NCBI RefSeq assembly: GCF_014837155.1
Contig: NZ_JACYHA010000001.1
Coordinates: 1-64,000 of the forward strand
Source of the DNA: Litchfieldia stipae
Lineage (GTDB): Bacteria; Bacillota; Bacilli; Bacillales; Bacillaceae_L
DNA: 64,000 bases
Direction: 5' to 3'
The notes beneath the pieces are model-generated. The model searched no databases. It saw nothing but the letters and a program-made list of their open reading frames with translations, and was not told the origin of the DNA. Every line of letters begins with the position of its first letter. Position 1 is the first letter of the stretch. Shown here in pieces: positions 35,238 to 44,113 of the stretch. The position numbers and the translations under genes were made by a program.

Positions 35238-36671
35238 CTACATTTTAATTAAGTGAACACTCTTTTTTGTTTTGTTTGTTGTTGGAGGCAATACATCATC
35301 TGGAATTCCGGGAATGTATGTCCTTCCACAAGAATTCATTTCAAATTCTTGTTTTGCGTGATCTACTAGGTCAACAGTTTTTAAAAGATCATAAGCTGAT
35401 AATGCCATTGTTTTTGCAGCAAGATGCATCCCTTTGTAGCCAATTGATGAACCATAAGATGCCGTAGCCTGCCAGGAATGCGCTTGAACTCCAACAGGAG
35501 CACATGTCGTCATAACTTGGCCAATTGGAACAATCCAACTGACATCCCCAACGTCTGTAGAGCCAGGCATGGTTGTACCCTTTAACCCCGGAAAATGATA
35601 ATATCCTGTTGGTAACAGTTCATCAATTTGGATACCAAATTGCTTCTTTGACTGACTAACAATAGTAGGTTCAACAGTACTTACTAATTGTTGAGCAAAT
35701 GAATTCTCTTCTTCAGTATATATCGGAGAACCTCCAAGCTTCATATTTTCAAACATGAGGTTATTTAATATATCATTTGGCAACGTGTCATAAGCAAATG
35801 CTAGGATTTCATGACTTACCTCAGTTTCTGTCATTAATGCAGCTCCATCAGCTATTTTATGTACACGACGGAGAATATCATCTACTTCCTCCTTGGTAGA
35901 AGCTCTAAGATAATACCAGACGCTTGCCTGGTCTGGGACAATATTCGGAGCTAAACCACCATTGGTAATGACATAATGAATTCTTGAACCGTCTAAAAGA
36001 TGCTCTCTCAAATAATTTGCCCCAATATTCATCAACTCAACTGCATCTAGGGCACTTCTTCCTGCATGAGGAGCGCCAGCTGCATGTGCAGTAGTCCCCT
36101 TAAAGTGAAATTTAATGGATACCATTGCTTGCATACTCATATTCACTGGGAAATTTGCTGTACCCGGATGCCATGTGAGGGCACAATCTAGATCATCAAA
36201 AACACCAGCACGAGCCATAAACGTTTTACCTGACAATACTTCCTCAGCAGGACATCCATAATACCTAATCGTCCCTTCTAACCCTTCATGATCCATTACC
36301 TCTTTCAAAGCGATCACTGCCTCAACACCAGCTGTTCCAAGTAAGTTATGTCCACAACCATGCCCAGGTCCTGCTTCTACTAGTTCATCTCTAAATGGGT
36401 TCACAGATTGAGATAAACCAGGTAACGCATCATATTCACCAAGTATCCCTATAACTGGTGTACCGATACCATACTCAGCTACAAAGGCCGTGGAAACACC
36501 TCCAACACCAGAAGTGATTTTAAATCCAACCTCTTTTAACGTCGCCATTTGTAGATTTGAGGCAAATGTTTCTTCATATGCTACTTGCGGGTTGTCCCAA
36601 ATTTGCCTTGCTATATCTGTAAATCTAAATTCATGTCTCTGAATCCATTCTAATAGGCCCTGTTTACTCAT
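35238..36671 (-). CDS. M20 amidohydrolase, AbgB-like (p-aminobenzoyl-glutamate hydrolase family)
   Basis: 477 residues. Metal and catalytic residues are seen in GILGEYDALPG, GPGHGCGHNLLG, CPAEEVLSGK, and the C-terminal TDVGDVSW; the dimerisation domain contains GTTAHAAGAPHAGRSALDAVEL. The length and the STDVGDVSW segment match subunit B of aminobenzoyl-glutamate utilisation rather than ordinary peptidases, though many homologues hydrolyse other amides. It ends 13 bases from the convergent membrane-protein gene with no visible terminator. Confidence 0.85.
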   Translation of the reverse strand: MSKQGLLEWIQRHEFRFTDIARQIWDNPQVAYEETFASNLQMATLKEVGFKITSGVGGVSTAFVAEYGIGTPVIGILGEYDALPGLSQSVNPFRDELVEAGPGHGCGHNLLGTAGVEAVIALKEVMDHEGLEGTIRYYGCPAEEVLSGKTFMARAGVFDDLDCALTWHPGTANFPVNMSMQAMVSIKFHFKGTTAHAAGAPHAGRSALDAVELMNIGANYLREHLLDGSRIHYVITNGGLAPNIVPDQASVWYYLRASTKEEVDDILRRVHKIADGAALMTETEVSHEILAFAYDTLPNDILNNLMFENMKLGGSPIYTEEENSFAQQLVSTVEPTIVSQSKKQFGIQIDELLPTGYYHFPGLKGTTMPGSTDVGDVSWIVPIGQVMTTCAPVGVQAHSWQATASYGSSIGYKGMHLAAKTMALSAYDLLKTVDLVDHAKQEFEMNSCGRTYIPGIPDDVLPPTTNKTKKSVHLIKM

Positions 36672-36834
36672 AAAAGAATCACTCCTATTTTTAAGATTTC
36701 AAATTTCTATATCGTTCTATCATCCATAATTTTAAATATTCTATAGATTCAGATTAAACGACTTTAACTGAAAGAACAAGGTTTAAGTTAGATATTCTTA
36801 CAATCTAATTGGCCGAATTTAATAAAATTGCTAG

Positions 36835-36870
36835 AAAAAGGTGAAGGATATTCACCATCCTTCACCTTTA
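36835..36870 (-). terminator. Terminator of the hibernation-factor gene
   Basis: AAGGTGAAGGA and TCCTTCACCTT form a perfect 11-base stem; on the minus strand it is followed by TTTTTC. Confidence 0.9.
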
Positions 36871-36874
36871 CTTA

Positions 36875-37513
36875 TTAACCAACCTTGTCGATCATTTTTG
36901 TTTGATTTGGAGTGATCAATCCATATTTGCCATCACTCGTTTTATACACAGCTCTTAACTCGCTTGTAAGGTCATCTAAGAAATAGAGATGTTTTTGGTG
37001 ATAAAGCTCTAATTGAAGAATTGCTTCCTCTACACTCATAGGCTTATTAAAACTTCTAGGAGCAAATTGTTTTCTTTTCTTTTTCGGTGTTTTTTGGTTA
37101 TTAATCTCTGCTGTCACTATTTGTTGTTTTGGTTTGCGATTATATTTTGTTTTATATTTTCTGATTTGCCGTTTCATTTTTTCTTCTGCAATATCAATTG
37201 ATTTATATAGGTCATCAGAATGTGCTTCAGCGCGAATGAACGTCCCATTCAAAGGTATATTAATTTCAATACATTGTTGATTTCTTACTACAAATACATT
37301 AACATGAACGTTCGTGTCAAATGGCTCTTCAAAATAGTGTTCCGCTCTCCCTATCTTTTCGTGGATATAATTTTTGATTGTCTTTGTTAGTTGAAGGTTC
37401 TTCCCATAGATGATTAAGTTCATCCTTACTTCATCTCCTGCCATGTGATTTACTTCACAAAGAACTTGGTTACAACTCACTACAGATACTCTAAGCGATT
37501 TCCTACAGCACAT
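36875..37513 (-). CDS. hpf: Long-form ribosome hibernation-promoting factor
   Basis: The core of 182 residues begins MNLIIYGKNLQLTKTIKNYI, with the beta-alpha fold of YfiA/HPF, a Lys/Arg-rich linker (RKYKTKYNRKPK) and the C-terminal dimerisation domain (NKPMSVEEAILQLELYHQKHLYFLDD...GKYGLITP) that joins ribosomes into 100S dimers. A near-perfect AAAGGAGG lies six bases before an ATG 30 codons upstream of that core, giving a Cys-containing N-terminal extension; the internal ATG (37421-37423) has AGGAG at longer distance. Both starts are possible. The dimerisation domain is more divergent than usual. Confidence 0.88.
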   Translation of the reverse strand: MCCRKSLRVSVVSCNQVLCEVNHMAGDEVRMNLIIYGKNLQLTKTIKNYIHEKIGRAEHYFEEPFDTNVHVNVFVVRNQQCIEINIPLNGTFIRAEAHSDDLYKSIDIAEEKMKRQIRKYKTKYNRKPKQQIVTAEINNQKTPKKKRKQFAPRSFNKPMSVEEAILQLELYHQKHLYFLDDLTSELRAVYKTSDGKYGLITPNQTKMIDKVG

Positions 37514-37547
37514 TGATGACCTCCTTTCACTTCTTGATATCTTTAGT

Positions 37548-37574
37548 ATTCCACATTATTTCCATATTTTCTCT
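37548..37574 (-). promoter_or_regulatory. Possible sigma-H promoter of the hibernation-factor gene
   Basis: On the minus strand AGAGAAAAT, 12 bases, then TGGAAT resembles the sigma-H pattern RWAGGANNT-N12-HGAAT. Bacillus subtilis yvyD is partly sigma-H dependent, which makes it plausible; the match is imperfect. Confidence 0.3.
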
Positions 37575-37597
37575 AGGAATGTTACAGTGTTGTGAAC

Positions 37598-37630
37598 AAA
37601 AAAACAACAGTTTCAATAACCATTGTTTTT
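37598..37630 (-). terminator. Terminator of the DCC-family gene
   Basis: On the minus strand AAAAACAA and TTGTTTTT can pair around a loop and lead into a T run, just past the stop at 37641. Confidence 0.6.
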
Positions 37631-37640
37631 CTTCCATAAA

Positions 37641-38033
37641 TTAGTCTAGAAATTTCTTTCGAATTTCAGGTGAAGGAATGTGGCAGGAATCATTCCGCCC
37701 AAACCACTTGTATCGATTCTTAGCTACATAATCATAAATTGGGTCCCTTACAAAACGAGGGACAACTGTAAGTACACTTGCTAATTTCCACATACCTTCT
37801 AGATGTCGAGAAATCCTTAATGCAGCATTTGATTTAATATAAGCTCTATCCTCTTCTATATAGACAATACTATCAATATCGTCTTGAATCTTAAATCTTT
37901 CCAAATAAGCTTTACCTACATTGCTTTGCAGGGATGCAAATGAAAAAACATCATCTTTGTCTCTTTTTATAATAAATTGCACACTATTATTACAAAAATT
38001 ACATGTCCCATCAAATAAGATGATTTTTTTCAT
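37641..38033 (-). CDS. DCC-family thiol-disulfide oxidoreductase (YuxK-like)
   Basis: About 130 residues with the DUF393 signature ILFDGTCNFCNNSVQFIIKRD: DGxCxxC at the N terminus is the redox-like motif. The family is predicted to act on thiols, but the reaction is not established. GGAGG eight bases before the ATG at 38031-38033 sets the start. Confidence 0.88.
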   Translation of the reverse strand: MKKIILFDGTCNFCNNSVQFIIKRDKDDVFSFASLQSNVGKAYLERFKIQDDIDSIVYIEEDRAYIKSNAALRISRHLEGMWKLASVLTVVPRFVRDPIYDYVAKNRYKWFGRNDSCHIPSPEIRKKFLD

Positions 38034-38067
38034 TTCATCAACCTCCAAGTGTAGTTACGTTAAACTT

Positions 38068-38982
38068 TCATATTTGACTTTCATAAATTTTGAGATTTGT
38101 ATAAATGGTTTGTAGAACAGGTACATCAATGCCTTCTTTCACCGCTTTTTCATATAAATATCCTTGCAGATGATCTGCTTCTACGTGTAATCCCTTTTCC
38201 ATATCCCTCTGCATAGAAGACTTCATTTCGTCAGTCATGAAATCCATTCGTCCAAACAGAAACTCCTCTGCGTTTTCACCTACTGGTGCCTTGATTTGTT
38301 CAACAATCGAAAGGATTTCTTTACCGTATCTGACAATCAATTCTTGCCCTAATTTCGTCTGTCTAATCGGACCAACTGGTGATCTCGTTAAAGACGTAAT
38401 ACCAGATAAGGTCGTAATAAATATGTACTTATGCCACATATCCTGAAGAATATTACTTCTTTTGCGAAAGTGCGCTTTTGTACCACTAAATACTTCATTT
38501 AGCTTTGTTATTCTTTCAGTAGTTTGACCATTTAACTCTCCAAATAGAATGTCATGAGAAGGACTTGTCTGAAGTACGGTCCCTTCTTTGTCTAGTGTTG
38601 ATTCGATAAAGCTTAGTCCCCCAAGAACACGATCGATGCCATAACGTTGTTGTATAATTTCAAGATGAGCAATGCCATTTAATACAGGGAGAATCATCGT
38701 AGTCTCTCCTACAAATGGATCAATATCATTAAGAACATTGTCAAGATGATATGCTTTTGTGGAAAGTAGAATGACATCAAATGCCTGCGCCTCATCACTA
38801 GCTACAATCATCTTAGGGTGAATAGTAACATTTCCATTGACGCTCTCAACCTTCAAGCCATTTTGATTTAATTGTTCTCTCCGTTTTTCCCTTACTAAGA
38901 ACGTAACATCTTCACCTTTTTCATGTAATCTTGCACCAAAATATCCTCCAACCGCACCTGCTCCAACAACTAGTACACGCAT
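38068..38982 (-). CDS. panE: 2-dehydropantoate 2-reductase
   Basis: 304 residues. VVGAGAVGGYFGARL is the NADPH-binding motif; the catalytic Lys is in STKAYHLDN and the second conserved Lys in MWHKYIFITTLSGI; the C-terminal helical domain has the usual E(A/V)DHLQGYLYEKA segment. It reduces ketopantoate to pantoate for coenzyme A synthesis, although paralogues of unknown substrate are common. GAGGTG precedes the ATG. Confidence 0.9.
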   Translation of the reverse strand: MRVLVVGAGAVGGYFGARLHEKGEDVTFLVREKRREQLNQNGLKVESVNGNVTIHPKMIVASDEAQAFDVILLSTKAYHLDNVLNDIDPFVGETTMILPVLNGIAHLEIIQQRYGIDRVLGGLSFIESTLDKEGTVLQTSPSHDILFGELNGQTTERITKLNEVFSGTKAHFRKRSNILQDMWHKYIFITTLSGITSLTRSPVGPIRQTKLGQELIVRYGKEILSIVEQIKAPVGENAEEFLFGRMDFMTDEMKSSMQRDMEKGLHVEADHLQGYLYEKAVKEGIDVPVLQTIYTNLKIYESQI

Positions 38983-39072
38983 ACATTCACCTCTTAAATT
39001 ATTTAATATTCAAAAAACATTTCCTTATTATTCATTTTATACGAGAGTAAATCTTGCGTCACTTAAAATGCA

Positions 39073-39107
39073 CAAAAAGGTGTCAGGACAATTCCTGACA
39101 CCTTTTA
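39073..39107 (-). terminator. Terminator of the antiporter gene
   Basis: AAAAAGGTGTCAGGA and TCCTGACACCTTTT form a 14-base stem around CAAT, a few bases past the stop. Confidence 0.92.
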
Positions 39108-39111
39108 AGAC

Positions 39112-41175
39112 CTAATAAAAATCATTTTTAAAGAGCATTTCTTTTGGGAGCTCTGTTCCGGTTGTCCCGCGTACATCTATTTCCTTTTCCTCTTGTGGGT
39201 AATAGATGATAAAAGTTTCATGATTCATCGATGCAAGCTTTCCTGGAATCACCTCTAATTCTGGATGCCATGCAACGGTTCCCTGTCTTGCGCTAAGTAG
39301 AATGATAAGATCATCATTTTTCTGTTTACTTGGCTCTAAATATAGCTCTTCCCAGCCAGCAACCTCCTTAACAGTTGTTGGTGGGTTTGATTTGATTTCT
39401 TTTAAGTATTGTTCATATTTAGCTGCTTCATCATCAACTACGATACAAATAAGTTGAGCACCTAAATCATTAGTCATCAGCTTAATTCTCATCAAAGCTT
39501 CTTTAAAGCCTGTTGCATGGTCAATTCCTTTAGGTAAAAGAGTAATAATCCGTTTGGTTGTATTTAATGGATGTCCAAGCTTTGCAATAAGGATAGATTG
39601 AGATGTTTGCTCAACGAGCTGATCAAGGACATTCCCAAAAATACGCTGTCTGGTTGAACGCTTCCCCTCCCAGCCAAGTATGACAATCGTTGCCCGTTCC
39701 TCCACAATCGCTCGTGTTATCCCATTTGCAATGTTATGATCAACCCTTGTCACTAATTTAACTGGTACATCAGCTCCTGAGGCATACATCACAGTGTGAC
39801 CTAACATCTTTTCAGCACTTGCAATATCTCCCTCAGCACTTCTTACGTCCTTTTTCACAACGGTTAACGGATAAAGAGGCTGATCCTTTGTTGTATTCTT
39901 CTTCAGTACAAACCCAAGTTCAAGTAGTGATTCCATCGTTTCCGGATTTGCCATCGGAATCATAATTCGATCTGGTGCATCACTTCTAACATATGGTTCT
40001 TGTTCTTCCATCAGTGAGATTTTTCTACCATATTTCTCAACCAAATAAGGACCAATGATACATGTTACTAAAATCATAATAATGACACCATTAACCGTTG
40101 ATTGATCTAATAATCCTACGTCAAATCCAACCAATGTCGCTGCAAGTGTAGCTGCCGCTTGTGGAATCGTTAAACCAAAGATTATATTTCTCTCCTCAGA
40201 CTTCGCTTTGTATATAAAGCTAATCAACCACGCAGCAAGATATTTACCTCCAATTACACCTACTAAGATGCATCCAATCAGAATCCATGCTCTAGGATCA
40301 CTGAATAATACACTTAAATCCATTAGCATCCCAACAGATAACAAGAAAAATGGAATAAACAACGCATTTGCTGTAAAACGAATACGATTCATTAGTGGAC
40401 CTTGATCAAAGACAAGTCGATTAAGCGAAAGTCCACATAAGAACGCTCCGATAATCGGTTCAACACCTGCTACAATCGCAAGAAATGCTGAAATAAATAA
40501 TACGACAATCACATATGTAAAGACCTTGTCACCTTCATTTCCAATATTTCTAAAAATAAATTTTGAAATAAAAGGAATCCCAACTAAATTAGCTACAGTA
40601 AATATCATTAATGAAATAGATAGTGTAATAAAGAAGCTAATCGAAAGTTCACCAGTCGCCGCACCTGTAATAATCGCGAGTACTAATAACGCAAGTGTAT
40701 CCGTTAATAAGGTCCCCCCAACGGCTGTGGTCACAGCTTTATTTTTAGAGATCCCTAATCGACTCGCAATCGGATAACCGAGTAATGTATGTGACCCGAG
40801 AATCGATCCTAACAAAATCGAAGCTGCTAGACTATAGTCCAGAATAAGACCAATTCCCGTTCCTAAAGCGAGTGGGATTGAGAAGGATAATAAACCAAAG
40901 ATAATACTTCGATTACGATACTTTTTAAAGCCATCAATATCCATTTCAAGACCAGCAATGAAAATGATAAATAAAAGTCCGACTGTTCCAAGTAGTTCAA
41001 TGGTTTGATCACGTGCTAATATCCCAAGACCATTAGGTCCAATAATCACACCTGCAATGATTGGGCCAATGATTCCTGGAATTCGTAATAGTCTCATTAG
41101 CATTGGACTAATAAGAAACAAGGTCATTGATAATGCAAAAACCAACACTGGATTTGTAAGTGGTAATGTAAACAT
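39112..41175 (-). CDS. CPA2 cation:proton antiporter with C-terminal universal-stress domains
   Basis: 687 residues. Residues 1-390 form about twelve spans with family motifs GPIIAGVIIGPNGLG, LFIIFIAGLEMD and the tandem-helix GSHTLLGYPIASRLG. The remaining 300 residues are soluble and resemble two UspA-like domains (VERATIVILGWEGKRSTRQ; SILIAKLG). Na+ or K+ exchange for H+ is expected, with nucleotide sensing by the tail inferred. AGGAG precedes the ATG; it is transcribed alone. Confidence 0.88.
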   Translation of the reverse strand: MFTLPLTNPVLVFALSMTLFLISPMLMRLLRIPGIIGPIIAGVIIGPNGLGILARDQTIELLGTVGLLFIIFIAGLEMDIDGFKKYRNRSIIFGLLSFSIPLALGTGIGLILDYSLAASILLGSILGSHTLLGYPIASRLGISKNKAVTTAVGGTLLTDTLALLVLAIITGAATGELSISFFITLSISLMIFTVANLVGIPFISKFIFRNIGNEGDKVFTYVIVVLFISAFLAIVAGVEPIIGAFLCGLSLNRLVFDQGPLMNRIRFTANALFIPFFLLSVGMLMDLSVLFSDPRAWILIGCILVGVIGGKYLAAWLISFIYKAKSEERNIIFGLTIPQAAATLAATLVGFDVGLLDQSTVNGVIIMILVTCIIGPYLVEKYGRKISLMEEQEPYVRSDAPDRIMIPMANPETMESLLELGFVLKKNTTKDQPLYPLTVVKKDVRSAEGDIASAEKMLGHTVMYASGADVPVKLVTRVDHNIANGITRAIVEERATIVILGWEGKRSTRQRIFGNVLDQLVEQTSQSILIAKLGHPLNTTKRIITLLPKGIDHATGFKEALMRIKLMTNDLGAQLICIVVDDEAAKYEQYLKEIKSNPPTTVKEVAGWEELYLEPSKQKNDDLIILLSARQGTVAWHPELEVIPGKLASMNHETFIIYYPQEEKEIDVRGTTGTELPKEMLFKNDFY

Positions 41176-41382
41176 AACTCATCTCCTTTACGAAACAATT
41201 CAGCTCTCGTATCACCGACCTTTATAATAAGGAAAAAGGCGTGTGTAATTAAGTAATCATAATACAGAAAAATCCGTATGATTTCTAGTATTTTCACTTC
41301 ATTTTGATGAATTGACATTACAAAAAGAATATGTAGAATTCAGTCTTGTATGACTTCACCAGTTCTTCGTTAACAAAATGAA

Positions 41383-41399
41383 ATTTCGTATTGCGAAAT
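41383..41399. promoter_or_regulatory. Short dyad upstream of the MFS gene
   Basis: ATTTCG and CGAAAT flank TATTG, about 55-70 bases before the MFS start. It may be an operator or chance. Confidence 0.3.
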
Positions 41400-41452
41400 A
41401 GATGTAATATCCTTAAAATAAAGAATAGTTTTAATGTTAAGGAGACAACAAC

Positions 41453-42682
41453 ATGAATCGTAAATTATTTCTTTATGTGAAGGCTTTTTCTGATTTTGGT
41501 ACTTTTATGGATATGATTGTTTTAAATGTCGTTATTTATGCAGCGACTGGAAGTCCATTATGGTTAGCAGCAACGATGGCAGCACGTACAATTGGAGGAG
41601 TTGTTTCTAGTTTATTTTCTGGTGTGGTTGCTGATCGATTTGACCGTAGAAAGATAATGATCTATACAGATATTCTTAGGGCAATTGTAATTCTTGCACT
41701 TATCCCTTATCCTAGCCCCACTCTGATCATTATTGGTTCTTTCTTCATTGGATTAACTAGTACATTCTTTGGTGTCAGCTTTAGTGCTGAGATTCCTAGA
41801 ATCTTTGGTGAGGATAAAGTATTAAGCACGAATGCAATAATTGCGAGACTAACTTCCATCAGCTTAGTAGCTGGATTTATTGGTGCAGGGGTAATTACTG
41901 ATTTCCTAGGTTACAAAATGACATTAATGATTGATGCATCAACTTACCTGATATCTGCTTTAGTACTCGTAAAAATGAAATGGGAAACATCAGGCCCACG
42001 TACAAGTTCAGCCCTTACATCAGGGATGAAAGAAAAAGCACTAAGTGTCATCAACGACTTAAAAGAAGTATACAAATATATACGTTTAGCTCCTATGCTT
42101 TTAATGGTTAATATTGTCTTTTTAATTGGTGCATTCGCAGGTAGCTCACATAATTTAGGAATACCGTTACTTGCTGAAAGCATCGATGCTGATCGACAAG
42201 GCTTCTATTATGGGATGATTTGGGGAAGTTGGGGTATTGGTTCTGTTCTAGCCACCATGATACTTCCAAAGCTTAGATGGTTACTAGACCAGAAACTGTA
42301 TTGGGTGTGTTTCGGTTCTGCAATTCTAATGTCAACAGGTTTTATTATTTTCTTATCAACAACCATGGTATGGATCATTTTTCCATTTGCATTTTTTACA
42401 GGAATTTTTGATGCCTGCTTCACCACTCTTCATGCAACCATCTTGCAAAAAACAGAGAATCACATACGTGGAAGAATTTTTGGTGTAGGAATGCTCTTAA
42501 AATCATTAGGATTTGCTCTTGGTTTTATCATTGCTCCAATACTGCTCGAGCTAATGACAATGCCAAATATGGTATGGATCTTACATGGAACATTAATTCT
42601 AACGACGGCCATTATCACTTTCATTGCATTGAATTATCATTCTAAAAAGAGGCTTCTTCAAGCAATTCCTGAAAAAATATAA
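41453..42682 (+). CDS. Major facilitator superfamily transporter
   Basis: 409 residues with twelve spans. The loop 2-3 motif appears as VVADRFDRRKIMIYTDILR, characteristic of the macrolide-efflux (MefA-like) MFS branch, and RGRIFGV occurs in the second half. Substrates cannot be deduced. AAGGAG precedes the ATG. The terminator downstream overlaps the end of a converging small gene. Confidence 0.87.
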   Translation: MNRKLFLYVKAFSDFGTFMDMIVLNVVIYAATGSPLWLAATMAARTIGGVVSSLFSGVVADRFDRRKIMIYTDILRAIVILALIPYPSPTLIIIGSFFIGLTSTFFGVSFSAEIPRIFGEDKVLSTNAIIARLTSISLVAGFIGAGVITDFLGYKMTLMIDASTYLISALVLVKMKWETSGPRTSSALTSGMKEKALSVINDLKEVYKYIRLAPMLLMVNIVFLIGAFAGSSHNLGIPLLAESIDADRQGFYYGMIWGSWGIGSVLATMILPKLRWLLDQKLYWVCFGSAILMSTGFIIFLSTTMVWIIFPFAFFTGIFDACFTTLHATILQKTENHIRGRIFGVGMLLKSLGFALGFIIAPILLELMTMPNMVWILHGTLILTTAIITFIALNYHSKKRLLQAIPEKI

Positions 42683-42727
42683 AAAAAAGGGCTGTAACCT
42701 TTCTGATGAGGTTACAAGCCTTTTTTT
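42682..42727. terminator. Terminator shared by MFS gene and converging small gene
   Basis: AAAAAAAGGGCTGTAACC pairs with GGTTACAAGCCTTTTTTT; the right arm contains the stop codon of the minus-strand small gene. Confidence 0.88.
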
Positions 42728-42888
42728 GATTCGATCAGTTTTTCTAATTTTTCTTCAATCTTTTTTAAACGCTCGTTTCTTTCCTGTTGATTTTTTAATA
42801 ACAATTTAGCAAATAGTGTGATTGATGTAAAAATTAACAGGGTCACAAGAAATAACAAAACGGGTCCAACCAAAGACAATAAATTCAT
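42712..42888 (-). CDS. 58-residue membrane-anchored coiled-coil miniprotein
   Basis: The frame begins MNLLSLVGPVLLFLVTLLI, one membrane span of about 25 residues, then a basic-acidic helix (QQERNERLKKIEEKLEKLIE) with heptad leucines and isoleucines. GAGGGGG lies before the ATG at 42886-42888. The helical periodicity and good ribosome-binding site argue for a real gene. No family was recognised; similar short membrane/coil proteins often act as accessory or scaffolding subunits. Confidence 0.7.
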   Translation of the reverse strand: MNLLSLVGPVLLFLVTLLIFTSITLFAKLLLKNQQERNERLKKIEEKLEKLIESKKGL

Positions 42889-42977
42889 AGCGTCCCCCTC
42901 TTTTCACATTTCCTAGCCTTATATAAAACTATAACTTCTTAATTAGATATTATCCAATCGTTTTCCTTTTAAGAATC

Positions 42978-43016
42978 AAAAAAAGAAGTCGTCTCATTTA
43001 TGAGATGACTTCTTTT
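42978..43016 (-). terminator. Terminator of yidC2
   Basis: AAAGAAGTCGTCTCAT pairs with ATGAGATGACTTCTTT around a short loop, with an A run on the left that becomes a T tail on the minus strand. Confidence 0.9.
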
Positions 43017-43023
43017 AAATAGA

Positions 43024-43794
43024 TTAGTTAAGCTGTAAGTCTTCCTGAGCTGTCTCTTTTTTCTTATATAAACGTTGTCCCAGCATAGTCTGTCCTATTA
43101 AGAACAAACCACCCACACACCAATATAGGGGCAGAGCTGCTGGTGCATTAAATGATATTACAACAATCATAATGGGTGAAAGTAATCCCATAAAACGCAT
43201 TTGCTTCTGTTGCTCAATTGTTAAATTACTTTGACTTACTTTAAATTGTAGAAAGTAAATGACCCCAGCTATTAATGTCATTAATAAATCAGACTGACCT
43301 AGGCTGAACCATAGGAATGAATGTAAGCCAATCTCTGTTGAATGACTTATCGCATAGTATAGTGCCATTAAGATTGGCATTTGTATAATAAGCGGCAAAC
43401 ATCCCATCGAAAGTGGATTCACGTTATGCTTTTGATATAACTTCATCATTTCCTGCTGCAAATCTTTCTGTTCCTTTGGATCCTTTGTAGCTTTTAATTT
43501 AGCTTGAATGGAATCCATTTCTGGTTTAAGGATGGCCATTTTTTCTTTCATGATCTGTTGGTTCTTATATTGCTTAAGCATCAATGGCATTAATACTAAT
43601 CGAATAATGATTGTAATTAAGATAATCGCTACTCCGAAATTACCACCACCTATTTTTGCTAATAATTGAATGAGGCTCTCCATCGGATGTACTAAATATG
43701 TTTGAAAATAGGAAGGATCATTTGACCCCTGTTGTGAGCATCCTGTCATGAATAGGACTAAGAAAAAGAATGAATAGCTAATTTTTTTGAACAA
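43024..43794 (-). CDS. yidC2: YidC2/OxaA2-type membrane protein insertase
   Basis: 256 residues. A lipobox signal (LVLFMTGCSQQ) is followed by the five-span YidC core: GVAIILITIIIRLVLMPL with the hydrophilic-groove Arg, a basic cytoplasmic hairpin, and NPLSMGCLPLIIQMPILMALYYAI. It inserts proteins into the membrane. The start is TTG with AAGGAGG seven bases upstream, lying in a hairpin with the end of the preceding arrest-peptide gene. That arrangement identifies it as the regulated second paralogue rather than SpoIIIJ. Confidence 0.93.
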   Translation of the reverse strand: MFKKISYSFFFLVLFMTGCSQQGSNDPSYFQTYLVHPMESLIQLLAKIGGGNFGVAIILITIIIRLVLMPLMLKQYKNQQIMKEKMAILKPEMDSIQAKLKATKDPKEQKDLQQEMMKLYQKHNVNPLSMGCLPLIIQMPILMALYYAISHSTEIGLHSFLWFSLGQSDLLMTLIAGVIYFLQFKVSQSNLTIEQQKQMRFMGLLSPIMIVVISFNAPAALPLYWCVGGLFLIGQTMLGQRLYKKKETAQEDLQLN

Positions 43795-43801
43795 TTTTGT
43801 T

Positions 43802-43838
43802 CCTCCTTGTTTTGTTTTATTCTTAAAACACAGGGAGG
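43802..43838 (-). promoter_or_regulatory. Hairpin sequestering the yidC2 ribosome-binding site
   Basis: On the minus-strand RNA, CCUCCCUGUGUUUU (the last codons of the leader gene, Asn-Leu-Pro-Val-Phe) can pair with AAAACAAGGAGG, which contains the yidC2 ribosome-binding site; the stem has small mismatches. Ribosome stalling in the leader would melt it and allow yidC2 translation, as established for Bacillus subtilis mifM-yidC2. Confidence 0.8.
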
Positions 43839-44113
43839 TTGTTCATCTCTTCGCTATCATCACCAGGACAAAGCTTTCTTCGTACTACTTTTGCAATCCA
43901 TTGATTGATGGTATTACGATGTTTAAGTTGTGACCCAACATGCAGCTTAGATTTAGCACAAACTTTAATTCTTGTTGAGTGATACAACGAACCAATAAGT
44001 GTGTGATCAAGGCCACAATTCAAAGCGATTTTGATAGATAGACCCAAAAGCAAACTAAAGTATAGACTATATATTGAATATAAATTATTGAAATCTAATA
44101 TGAGTTCAAACAT
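43823..44113 (-). CDS. mifM: MifM-like ribosome-arrest regulatory peptide
   Basis: 96 residues, against 95 in Bacillus subtilis MifM. A single hydrophobic segment spans about residues 12-33. The C terminus carries an arrest-like region: Arg66, then W72-I-A-K75-V, then the acidic cluster D85-D86-S-E88-E89. This matches the order in MifM (Arg-Ile-Thr-Thr-Trp-Ile...Lys-Val followed by Asp-Glu-Glu-Asp), though most other residues differ and there is no C-terminal Leu tail. AAAGGTG is well placed before the ATG. Its stop lies 28 bases before yidC2, within the hairpin. It should monitor YidC activity by stalling until pulled by insertion. Confidence 0.82.
   Translation of the reverse strand: MFELILDFNNLYSIYSLYFSLLLGLSIKIALNCGLDHTLIGSLYHSTRIKVCAKSKLHVGSQLKHRNTINQWIAKVVRRKLCPGDDSEEMNNLPVF

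Noticed and set aside
41124-41318. 64-codon minus-strand frame before the antiporter gene
   Set aside because: Overlaps the antiporter start in another frame, no ribosome-binding site, no conserved features.
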